Source of the DNA: an uncultured Streptococcus sp.
Lineage (GTDB): Bacteria > Bacillota > Bacilli > Lactobacillales > Streptococcaceae
Direction of reading: 5' to 3'
DNA: 6,455 nucleotides
Assembly: GCA_916048115.1 (NCBI GenBank)
Contig: CAJZGQ010000062.1
Coordinates: 1-6,455, forward strand
Shown: in pieces, positions 1-6,310 of the stretch
Numbering within the stretch: position 1 is the first letter of the stretch
Layout: each line of letters begins with the position of its first letter
Position numbers and translations under genes: made by a program
Notes under the pieces: generated by a model
The model's database searches: none
The model's input: the letters and a program-made list of their open reading frames with translations, nothing else
Told to the model about the DNA's origin: nothing

Positions 1-1971
1 TTAGTTTTTAGGTTTGCGAAGCAATCCGAACAAGATACCACTTACGACTGCACCGATCAATACGAACACGATGTATAGAAGTGGATTTGATGTAAGGGCG
101 ATAACGAAGATTCCTCCGTGAGGAGCCATGAGTTTCAAGCCAGCAAGACCAACAAGGGCACCTGTCAAAGCTGAACCTGCGATGAAGCTTGGGATGGCAC
201 GAGCTGGGTCAGCTGCACCGAATGGAATGGCACCTTCTGTGATGAAGGAAAGTCCCATGATAATGTTTGTCAAACCTGAGTTGCGTTCTTCTTCAGTAAA
301 TTTGTCTTTGAACAAGACAGTTGCTACAAAGACTGCCAATGGAGGAACCATACCAGCTGCCATAACGGCCGCCATAACGGTTGAACCACCACTAGTAAGT
401 GCGGAAGCTGTTAACGTACTTGTACCGAATACATAAGCTGCTTTGTTGACTGGCCCACCCATATCGACAGCCATCATACCACCAACAAGAAGACCAAGAA
501 GGACTGCTGAGCTACCTGACAAGCTAGTCAAGAAGTTGTTCAAAGAGGTATTGATCGCTGACATTGGGATGTTGATGAGGAACATCAAGAATCCTGTCAA
601 ACCAACACCAAGTAATGGCAAGAGAAGGATAGAGCGGATACCATCGAGTGAACGTGGAAGACCTGCAAGGGCTTTGCGAAGTAAGAGAACAATTCCACCT
701 GCAAGGAAACCACCTACCAAAGCTCCAAGGAAACCTGATGATACGGCTGCTGGTAATTCACCTTTAGCAGCACCGTAGGCGATATTTCCAAATGCTGACC
801 CTGAGCTAGCAATAGATCCAGCGATAAACCCTGCTACAAAACCAGGTTTTTCAGCGATTGAGAATCCAATGTAACCTGCAAGTACAGGAAGCATAAAGCC
901 AAAGGCTACTCCACCAATTGTTTTAAATTGTGCTGCTAATACATGATAAGAACCAAGACTAGACAATTGATCTTGAGGCACACCCATAACTTGGTCAATC
1001 AAGAAGGCAAGGGCAATCAAGATACCACCACCGATAACGAATGGAAGCATTTGAGAAACCCCACTCATCAAGTGTTTGTAGAAGGCTCCACCCAAGCTCA
1101 ATTTTTCTTGGCTAGCGCTAGCTTGTGCAGTATTTTCAGCGTGGAAGACATCTGCTTTGCCATCCAAGATGGTTTGAATCAATTCTTCTGTTTGACGGAT
1201 ACCGGCTGCGACTGGTTTAGAGATCAATTTTTTGCCATCGAAACGAGCGGTTTCAACTGCTTTATCTGCTGCAATAATAACCCCTTCAGCTTTGGCGATT
1301 TCTTCAGCTGTCAAGCGGTTGCCGACACCAGATGCCCCGTTGGTTTCAACACGGACCGTAACACCCATTTCTTCCCCTTTTTTGATGAGGGCTTCTTCCG
1401 CCATGTAAGTGTGGGCGATCCCTGTTGTACATGCTGTAACGGCAACGATGAGAGGTTTGTCAGATGAAGCTGCTTCTTTGACTGCTTCTGCTTTTTTCGC
1501 TTCTTCAGCTGCAGCTTCTTGCTCTTCTGCATCAAAGGCTGCGATCACTTGATCAGGAGTGCTTGCTTGGCGAAGTTTGTCTGCAAATCCTGGTTTCATC
1601 AAGTACTTAGACAATTCAGCAAGGGCTGCCAAGTGAGTGTCGTTTGCTCCTTCTGGAGCTGCGATCATGAAGAACAAGTCTGTTGGTTGGCCATCAAGTG
1701 ATGCATAATCCACACCCTTGTTTGATTTTGCAAATAAGACTGTTGCTTCTTTGACTGCTTCATTTTTGCTGTGGGGCATGGCAATTCCGTCACCCAAACC
1801 AGTTGAAGTTTGTGCTTCGCGGTTCATGATTCCAGCCTTGAAGGTGTCAAAATCTGTCACCACACCATTGTCAACGAGCGATTGAACCATCTCATTGATC
1901 ACGCCCTCTTTATCTGTTGCCTGAAGGTCAAACAACATCACGTTTTTATTTAAAACGTCTTGAATTTTCAT
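1..1971 (-). CDS. fruA: Fructose-specific PTS transporter, fused EIIABC (FruA)
   Basis: This membrane permease of the phosphotransferase system takes up fructose and phosphorylates it to fructose-1-phosphate, using phosphate relayed from PEP through EI and HPr. The 656-residue product has the full EIIA-EIIB-EIIC order. EIIA spans about residues 1-147, with the phosphorylatable histidine at 67 in AMPHS. An Ala/Glu/Lys-rich linker covers about 148-170. EIIB spans about 172-272, with the phosphocysteine at 181 in TACTTGIAHTYMA. A second linker ends near 290. EIIC (about 295-650) has many hydrophobic segments and the conserved FITEGAIPFG motif at 576-585. Length is normal for streptococcal FruA and all three catalytic signatures are intact. 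The ATG overlaps the fruK stop (ATGA), and AGAGGT lies 9 bases upstream. The stop codon is the first base triplet of the window, so any terminator lies outside. The N-terminal EIIA, rather than the FPr-type arrangement of enterobacteria, is typical of Firmicutes. Confidence 0.97.
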   Translation of the reverse strand: MKIQDVLNKNVMLFDLQATDKEGVINEMVQSLVDNGVVTDFDTFKAGIMNREAQTSTGLGDGIAMPHSKNEAVKEATVLFAKSNKGVDYASLDGQPTDLFFMIAAPEGANDTHLAALAELSKYLMKPGFADKLRQASTPDQVIAAFDAEEQEAAAEEAKKAEAVKEAASSDKPLIVAVTACTTGIAHTYMAEEALIKKGEEMGVTVRVETNGASGVGNRLTAEEIAKAEGVIIAADKAVETARFDGKKLISKPVAAGIRQTEELIQTILDGKADVFHAENTAQASASQEKLSLGGAFYKHLMSGVSQMLPFVIGGGILIALAFLIDQVMGVPQDQLSSLGSYHVLAAQFKTIGGVAFGFMLPVLAGYIGFSIAEKPGFVAGFIAGSIASSGSAFGNIAYGAAKGELPAAVSSGFLGALVGGFLAGGIVLLLRKALAGLPRSLDGIRSILLLPLLGVGLTGFLMFLINIPMSAINTSLNNFLTSLSGSSAVLLGLLVGGMMAVDMGGPVNKAAYVFGTSTLTASALTSGGSTVMAAVMAAGMVPPLAVFVATVLFKDKFTEEERNSGLTNIIMGLSFITEGAIPFGAADPARAIPSFIAGSALTGALVGLAGLKLMAPHGGIFVIALTSNPLLYIVFVLIGAVVSGILFGLLRKPKN

Positions 1972-2879
1972 AGTTTTTCTACCTCTACTTTTTCATAAGT
2001 TTCTTTTATATAGTCAGCTGTTGCCAAATCATCCGAGAAGGTGGTCGCTGTTCCACAAGCCACGCCCCATTTGAAAGCTTCGATAACATCTCCCGTCGTT
2101 GCGAGCTTCCCAGTGAAGCCAGCTACCATGGAATCTCCAGCCCCGACAGAGTTCTTCACTTGACCCTTGATTGGTTTTGCGAAGTAAGTTCCGCTTGGAC
2201 TGACAAGGAGAGCACCATCACCCGCCATAGAAATAATGACGTTTTGTGCACCCTTGGCCAAGATTTCTTTGGCGTAGCGTTCAATTTCAGGCAATTTCGT
2301 CAAGGTAACGCCAAAGATATCTCCCAATTCATGGTTGTTTGGTTTGACCAATTGGGGATTGAACTCCAAGGAATCAATCAAGGTTTGCCCTTCAAAGTCA
2401 CAAACCACTTGCGCACCTGTCGCACGAGTTGCTGCGATCAATTGTTTGTAAACGGCATTTCCAAGTGAAGATGGGGCAGATCCTGCAAAAACTACCACAT
2501 CATCCGCTGTTAAGCTCGATAAGATGTTGAGCAATTCTTGCAACTGAGCTTCCGTCACTTCTGGGCCATTCCCATTGATCTCTGTTTCCTCATCGGCCTT
2601 GATCTTGACATTGATCCGTGTATCTTGGTCCACTGTCACAAAGTTGGTTAAAATGGCTTCGCTAGTCAGTACGTCTTCGATGAAGCGTCCTGTGAAACCA
2701 CCGATAAATCCAGTCGCTGTGTTCTCGATATTGAGACGTTTCAAGACACGACTGACATTGATTCCCTTACCACCGGCGAATTTATCTTCTGAAGCCATCC
2801 GATTGACCGCTCCGGTCTCTACATGATCGAGACGGACAATATAGTCAATTGCTGGATTCAGTGTAACTGTATAAATCAA
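1968..2879 (-). CDS. fruK: 1-phosphofructokinase (FruK), PfkB family, TTG start
   Basis: This cytosolic kinase converts fructose-1-phosphate made by FruA to fructose-1,6-bisphosphate with ATP, feeding glycolysis. The 303-residue protein has the usual length and both PfkB-family signatures. The first is the glycine-rich motif GGKGINVSRVL at 36-46. The second is the anion-hole and catalytic motif VGAGDSMVAGF at 245-255, with Asp249 as the likely catalytic base. KPNNHEL at 179-185 is also characteristic of the family. The conserved N-terminus MIYTVTLNPAIDYIV fixes the start at a TTG codon. That TTG overlaps the fruR stop as TTGA, and GGAGG at 2890-2894 lies 10 bases upstream. There is no in-frame ATG early enough to keep the first beta strand. 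It overlaps fruA by 4 bases at the other end, so the three genes should be translationally coupled. The PfkB family also includes tagatose-6-phosphate kinases; the fruR/fruA neighbours make 1-phosphofructokinase the clear choice. Confidence 0.96.
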   Translation of the reverse strand: MIYTVTLNPAIDYIVRLDHVETGAVNRMASEDKFAGGKGINVSRVLKRLNIENTATGFIGGFTGRFIEDVLTSEAILTNFVTVDQDTRINVKIKADEETEINGNGPEVTEAQLQELLNILSSLTADDVVVFAGSAPSSLGNAVYKQLIAATRATGAQVVCDFEGQTLIDSLEFNPQLVKPNNHELGDIFGVTLTKLPEIERYAKEILAKGAQNVIISMAGDGALLVSPSGTYFAKPIKGQVKNSVGAGDSMVAGFTGKLATTGDVIEAFKWGVACGTATTFSDDLATADYIKETYEKVEVEKL

Positions 2880-3619
2880 ACCTCTATAACCTCCGTTTTT
2901 TCTTTTAATACCTTTAATCGTTGCGGTTCACATTGATTGGTGATAATCATGGCTCGCTTGATAGGAGCCACTTTGACAAAGGATGTCACCCCAATTTTCG
3001 AATCATCCGCTAGGATATAAGTTTTTTTCGCATTTTCGATAATCGCACGCTTAACAGATCCTTCTTCCAGGTCTGGAGTGCTGTAAAATTCATCATCGAT
3101 TCCATTCATTCCAAGAAAGGCCTTGTCAAAATTCAACTGACCGATCTGATTGAGCGCAATCCCTCCGATACTAGCATCTGTAGAAGATTTTACCTTCCCA
3201 CCGATGATGACCGTTGGAACATTTCGCTCGACCAACTTGGTCGCATGGTGAATCGAGTTGGTCACCACGGTTACCGTTGGATTGACAATTTCTTGTACCA
3301 ACAGTTCATTGGTCGTCCCGGCATCGATAAAGATCACGTCATGATCTTTGATCAATTCCGCTGCTTTTACCGCGATCTTTGACTTAACTTGAATGTTTTT
3401 GATAGATTTTTCTTTATTGCTTTCTTCCTCTTGAAGAAAATGCAGGCTTTCCGCACCGCCGTGAACCCGGCGAAGTTTACTTTCAGCTTCTAATTCATCC
3501 AAGTCACGTCGAACCGTTGATTCAGACGTCCCCAGCTCTTGTACAAGGGTTTCTAAGGAAACAAATTTTTCCTTCAGTACCTTCTCGAGGATGAATTGTT
3601 TTCGTTCAGACTTAAGCAT
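2876..3619 (-). CDS. fruR: DeoR-family regulator of the fructose operon (FruR)
   Basis: This is a DNA-binding sugar-phosphate sensor expected to repress its own operon, with fructose-1-phosphate or a related metabolite relieving repression; the effector is inferred from family knowledge. The 247-residue protein has a DeoR-type winged helix-turn-helix at about 3-57, with the recognition region STVRRDLDELE at 34-44 followed by LRRVHGG. The sugar-phosphate-binding DeoRC domain covers about 75-232. Its hallmarks are DAGTTN at 99-104, FLGMNGIDDEF at 168-178, and DDSKIG at 205-210. The start is the ATG at 3617-3619, immediately preceded by an AAGGAGG Shine-Dalgarno and matching the usual family opening MLKSERKQ. 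It is the first gene of the operon and shares 4 bases with fruK. DeoR members such as LacR and GlpR look similar; operon context decides the call. Confidence 0.95.
   Translation of the reverse strand: MLKSERKQFILEKVLKEKFVSLETLVQELGTSESTVRRDLDELEAESKLRRVHGGAESLHFLQEEESNKEKSIKNIQVKSKIAVKAAELIKDHDVIFIDAGTTNELLVQEIVNPTVTVVTNSIHHATKLVERNVPTVIIGGKVKSSTDASIGGIALNQIGQLNFDKAFLGMNGIDDEFYSTPDLEEGSVKRAIIENAKKTYILADDSKIGVTSFVKVAPIKRAMIITNQCEPQRLKVLKEKTEVIEV
2890..2894 (-). promoter_or_regulatory. Ribosome binding site selecting the TTG start of fruK
   Basis: On the minus strand GGAGG lies inside the end of fruR, 10 bases before the TTG at 2879-2877. A second purine run, AGAGG at 2881-2885, sits too close to the start codon to serve. 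The placement supports TTG initiation and coupling to fruR termination. Confidence 0.65.
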
Positions 3620-3620
3620 T

Positions 3621-3630
3621 TCTCCTCCTT
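3621..3630 (-). promoter_or_regulatory. Ribosome binding site of fruR
   Basis: The minus strand reads AAGGAGGAGA directly upstream of the fruR ATG. AAGGAGG is a full complement to the 16S rRNA 3' end, with a slightly short 4-base gap to the start codon. It confirms the assigned start. Confidence 0.85.
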
Positions 3631-3631
3631 T

Positions 3632-3646
3632 TGCAATCGATTACAA
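3632..3646 (-). promoter_or_regulatory. CcpA catabolite-response element (cre)
   Basis: The minus strand reads TTGTAATCGATTGCA, which fits every position of the consensus WTGNAANCGNWNNCA. The complementary strand fits as well, because the site is a near-perfect palindrome (TTGTAATCGATTGCAA, one mismatched pair). It starts about 5 bases downstream of the -10 box, so it covers the predicted transcription start. A cre in this position normally means repression by CcpA with HPr-Ser-P when preferred sugars are present. The match is seen directly; the regulation is inferred. Confidence 0.85.
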
Positions 3647-3651
3647 AGACT

Positions 3652-3679
3652 ATTATACTCCATCTCCAAAAAATGTCAA
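3652..3679 (-). promoter_or_regulatory. Promoter of the fruR-fruK-fruA operon (sigma-A type)
   Basis: On the minus strand a consensus -35 box TTGACA (3679-3674) is followed after 16 bases by a consensus -10 box TATAAT (3657-3652). The expected transcription start is near 3645, giving a 5' leader of roughly 26 bases before the fruR ATG. A promoter with both boxes perfect should be strong when not repressed, which fits control by a repressor plus cre. Confidence 0.9.
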
Positions 3680-3681
3680 CA

Positions 3682-3701
3682 CTTTTTATCAATTTCTATC
3701 A
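3682..3701 (-). promoter_or_regulatory. Possible FruR operator: 10-base-spaced direct repeats
   Basis: Just upstream of the -35 box the minus strand carries TGATAGAAAT then TGATAAAAAG, two copies in the same orientation exactly one helical turn apart. A looser third copy, TGTTGACATT, runs into the -35 box. Direct repeats at about 10-11 base spacing are a common operator layout for DeoR-family repressors. I do not know a verified FruR consensus for this organism, so this is an inference from position and repeat phasing in AT-rich DNA. Confidence 0.4.
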
Positions 3702-3729
3702 TTTTCTTTCAAAAATTCTAAAAATGTAC

Positions 3730-3781
3730 AAAAAAAGAGCAGGAAAGAACTCATTTTGTTAAAAGAGTTCTTTTCCCACCC
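3730..3781 (-). terminator. Intrinsic terminator of the surface-protein gene
   Basis: On the minus strand a 5' arm (3781-3765, starting GGGTGGG and ending AAAGAACTC) pairs with a 3' arm (3752-3737, GAGTTCTTTCCTGCTC). The pairing gives about 16 base pairs, including a few G-U pairs and one bulged A. The loop is about 12 bases and can itself fold further through TTTT/AAAA. Seven uridines follow directly (3736-3730). There is no U-run on the plus-strand side, so the structure terminates leftward transcription only. It sits 68 bases past the surface-protein stop and upstream of the fru promoter, insulating the operon. Confidence 0.88.
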
Positions 3782-3848
3782 TCATATATCTTCTTTGAAG
3801 ATTTTAAGCAATAAAGTGTCTAAGTATCTATTCTATCTTCGGTATGTC

Positions 3849-6170
3849 TTAATCATTTTTTGAAGATTGTTTCTTTTTCTTGAAACCAAACAATCCAGCA
3901 AGTAACCCAACGGCAACACCTGTTGTTGCTACTGCATATTTGGAAGAATCTGTACTTGCCACAGCTTGGCTATTTTCTTTTTTGGGTTTGATTTCTTCTA
4001 CTTTAGCTTCTTGTTTTGGAGCTGGAGTAGCTGTTGGTGCTTGCACTTTCGGACTATTGGTAGTTGTTGGAAGAACTGTTGGTCTATCCGAGAAAGTTGT
4101 TGGATTGCTTGAGCGGATATCCATTGGCATATCTGCTGCTTCTAAAATAGCTGGATCCATTCGTGACGCTAGATCTTCATATTGGGAATTCAACAGTTCC
4201 ACGACACTTTGATAAGATTGAAGGGTTGTGAATTCTGCTTCCAATTTTTCTTTTTTATTCTCTAAATTAGCCACCGCAGCTGATAGAACAGATTGGGCTT
4301 TTACCAATAATTCTGGAGCATTTTTAAAGTCAGAAAGACGTTTTTCAGCAGCAACCAGGCGCTCTTGCGCCGCCTTCAAGCCCTCATGCGCTTCTTGAAC
4401 GACTTGGGCTTTTTCTGCTTCTTCCGCTTTTAAACGATCTAATTTCTCACGCGCAGCTGCCAACAAATCTTTCGCTTTTTGAAGGGCTGCTTCTTTTGGT
4501 TGGATTGCTGCTTCAATCCGACCTCGAGATACATCAAGAGTCGCTTTTGCTTTTTCAACTGCATGATCCTTGCTAACGAGAAGAATCTTGTAATTTTGGA
4601 TGGTTTTTTGGACATTGGCCATCTCTACTGCCACATTTGAATTGGCATGGCGGGCATCTTCTAACTTGCCTTGCAAGATAATGATTTGAGACTCTTGATT
4701 GGCCTTGTCCAGCTTGAGATTAGCGACTTCATCAGATTTTGCTTTCACATCTGATCTTGTCGTCGTAGCTCCAGCCCCCTGACGCAATTGGTAAGCGAGT
4801 GCACTGGTTGACACTGCTGAATTGACAGGGCGGTGTAAGAAAGCTGCTTCTGACATAGCATTGCTAGGGTCATAAGCGACTGATAAAGCTGTCGCTTTGT
4901 TGTCTACCATTTGGAGATAGTGACCAACCTTAGCAAAGGCCTCAGCACCAATCTTCATATAGATATCGTTGGCATCGATTTGAGTTTCGTCAGTTGGTAG
5001 ACCATATTGAGCCGCAACTTCTTGATAAGCCGCTTTTTCATTGTACCAAAAGTCAACCGCACCAGCAGGTGAGAAGCCATAAGCGATGTTCTCGTTTGGC
5101 AAATACTTAAACATATGCCAGTTAGCTTTCTTGAAGTATTCTAACTGTACTTGGCTGGCAGGAAGGGAATAAGGATCCAGCTCCAATTCAGGCAAGCCGG
5201 CGTTGCGACGATAGCTATTAATAGCATCCGCAATTTCAAGTGCTCGGAGGTTGGCTTGCAAAGATCCAGACTCTCCAACTGTTAAGCCGTCTTCTTCCCG
5301 ACCACGCTTGTAGAGGGCTAAGGCGCTTGCTGCAGCTTCATTGCCATTGTCAGCTAAGTGTTGCAAATAACCTTCATAAGTCGCTTGACTCAACTGAACT
5401 GGGCTATTGGCCGCTGCTTGTTCTAAGGCTGCCAGTTCTGCTTCCTTGGTGGCGATGACCGCTTTTAAATCTGTCAGACGTGTTTGAGCCAGTTGAATAT
5501 CGTTCTCAATTTGAGCCACTGTATCTGAACCGGTTTGCTGACTTGCTTGCAAGGTTGCAAGGTAATTCTGAGATTCTCGAATACTTTGCTCGACTTGACT
5601 TTGCTCCAACAAAGCCTGGTTGAGCACATTCTCATCATTTGAAATCGGTGCTTTGGCTTGGTTCAATTCATTTTGTGCTACATCGACCAAAGATTCCTGA
5701 GCAGTAACCTGATTTTCCTGTTGACGAACAGCCTCTACGACTTGGTCATGGGCAGCTTCTGCTTCTCGAACCTTATTTTCTTCGATAGTCACATAGGCTT
5801 GAGCCACCTTGATGTCATTTTCTGCATTTTGAACTTGGGCATCAGAAGTTGTTGCGATGAGGTTTTCCGCATCCGTCACTTCTGCTTTCTTTTCTTCCAG
5901 CTCTTGTCCAGCAGCCTTGACTTCCGTTTGAGCATCGATCACTTTTTGCTCTTGGTAGTGGACATCTTTTACCACTTGGCCTTTTTGAGCTGTAATTTGC
6001 TTCAACTCATCAACCGTAATTGGTTTTTCGACTACTTCCGTACTATTGGTTTCTGCATTTTCATTTTGCTTCACCTCTTCCGCACTAGCCTTGTGATTAA
6101 ACATACCAGATAGGACCGTTGTTGCAGCAATCCCAGTCGTGAAAACCGATTTTCCTAATTTCTTTCCCAT
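3849..6170 (-). CDS. SEC10/PgrA-like surface protein: CAP domain on coiled-coil stalk
   Basis: The predicted product is a 773-residue secreted surface protein. An ATG at 6170 is preferred over an in-frame TTG at 6185, because GGGGGTGAG at 6175-6183 is a good Shine-Dalgarno for the ATG and nothing suitable precedes the TTG. Residues 1-30 form a signal peptide: KK-rich start, hydrophobic core, cleavage expected after KASA; no YSIRK motif is seen. Heptad-like coiled coil covers about 45-255. A CAP/SCP-like domain follows at about 305-440, with AINSYRRNAGLPEL, NENIAYG, FWYNE and GHYLQMV. The candidate cavity residues are His352, Glu360, Glu378 and His417. A second coiled coil (about 475-672), a Pro/Thr/Lys-rich spacer (690-735), a hydrophobic segment (745-763) and a KKKK tail complete it. 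The layout matches enterococcal PrgA/Sec10, where antiparallel coils hold a CAP domain away from the wall. No LPXTG stands before the hydrophobic segment. It has its own promoter and terminator. The function here is unknown. Confidence 0.88.
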   Translation of the reverse strand: MGKKLGKSVFTTGIAATTVLSGMFNHKASAEEVKQNENAETNSTEVVEKPITVDELKQITAQKGQVVKDVHYQEQKVIDAQTEVKAAGQELEEKKAEVTDAENLIATTSDAQVQNAENDIKVAQAYVTIEENKVREAEAAHDQVVEAVRQQENQVTAQESLVDVAQNELNQAKAPISNDENVLNQALLEQSQVEQSIRESQNYLATLQASQQTGSDTVAQIENDIQLAQTRLTDLKAVIATKEAELAALEQAAANSPVQLSQATYEGYLQHLADNGNEAAASALALYKRGREEDGLTVGESGSLQANLRALEIADAINSYRRNAGLPELELDPYSLPASQVQLEYFKKANWHMFKYLPNENIAYGFSPAGAVDFWYNEKAAYQEVAAQYGLPTDETQIDANDIYMKIGAEAFAKVGHYLQMVDNKATALSVAYDPSNAMSEAAFLHRPVNSAVSTSALAYQLRQGAGATTTRSDVKAKSDEVANLKLDKANQESQIIILQGKLEDARHANSNVAVEMANVQKTIQNYKILLVSKDHAVEKAKATLDVSRGRIEAAIQPKEAALQKAKDLLAAAREKLDRLKAEEAEKAQVVQEAHEGLKAAQERLVAAEKRLSDFKNAPELLVKAQSVLSAAVANLENKKEKLEAEFTTLQSYQSVVELLNSQYEDLASRMDPAILEAADMPMDIRSSNPTTFSDRPTVLPTTTNSPKVQAPTATPAPKQEAKVEEIKPKKENSQAVASTDSSKYAVATTGVAVGLLAGLFGFKKKKQSSKND

Positions 6171-6174
6171 TAAA

Positions 6175-6183
6175 CTCACCCCC
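6175..6183 (-). promoter_or_regulatory. Ribosome binding site deciding the surface-protein start
   Basis: The minus strand reads GGGGGTGAG ending 4 bases before the ATG at 6170-6168. It matches GGAGGTGA at all but one position. It overlaps the alternative TTG codon (6185-6183), which has only AT-rich sequence upstream, so the ATG is the likely start and the protein is 5 residues shorter than the longest reading. Confidence 0.75.
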
Positions 6184-6220
6184 AAAACTGAATTATTTTC
6201 TTGAAGTTTCTCTACCCCTT

Positions 6221-6249
6221 AGCATACCACATTTTGTTACCAATAACTA
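6221..6249 (-). promoter_or_regulatory. Probable extended -10 promoter of the surface-protein gene
   Basis: On the minus strand TGGTATGCT (6229-6221) is an extended -10 element. Seventeen bases upstream lies TAGTTA (6249-6244), only a half match to the -35 consensus. Start of transcription would be near 6214, giving a leader of about 44 bases. A small dyad GTTATTGGTAAC overlaps the -35 region (6236-6247); its significance is unknown. Confidence 0.55.
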
Positions 6250-6286
6250 GTAGGTTTAAAAAGTTTTTTTCATAAATTTTTGAGGC

Positions 6287-6310
6287 AAAAGAAAAACAGC
6301 TAACGCTGTT
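6287..6310 (-). terminator. Intrinsic terminator after trmD
   Basis: The minus strand shows the stem AACAGC (6310-6305), loop GTTA, stem GCTGTT (6300-6295), then TTTCTTTT. The stem begins inside the trmD stop codon TAA. Six base pairs is short, but the tight tetraloop and U-rich tail make it a plausible end to the trmD transcript, separating it from the surface-protein gene. Confidence 0.7.

Noticed and set aside
1111..1122. A perfect 12-base palindrome GCTAGCGCTAGC inside fruA
   Set aside because: It encodes the Ala-Ser-Ala-Ser part of the EIIB-EIIC linker, where alternating GCT/AGC codons produce a palindrome. It has no flanking symmetry or other sign of a site.
943..1467. A 174-codon open frame on the plus strand opposite fruA, and similar plus-strand frames across the window
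   Set aside because: They lie antisense to well-supported genes, encode no recognisable domain, and lack convincing ribosome binding sites. They arise from the codon bias of the minus-strand genes.
3788..3802. A small hairpin ATCTTC-TTT-GAAGAT between the surface-protein stop and its terminator
   Set aside because: Only six AT-rich pairs with a three-base loop and no strong U-run in the minus direction. The adjacent 16-pair hairpin with seven uridines is the real terminator.
3591..3863. A 90-codon plus-strand frame across the gap between fruR and the surface-protein gene
   Set aside because: It runs through the fru promoter, cre and terminator hairpin, has low-complexity AT-rich codons and no Shine-Dalgarno. 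It resembles no protein I recognise.
4070..4090. LPTTT in the surface protein as a sortase motif
   Set aside because: It lacks the final glycine and lies about 40 residues before the hydrophobic segment, whereas a sorting motif normally sits within a few residues of it.
6236..6247. The dyad GTTATTGGTAAC near the surface-protein promoter as an operator
   Set aside because: Only four or so paired bases in AT-rich DNA, with no second copy and no match to a regulator motif I could name. Not strong enough to call.
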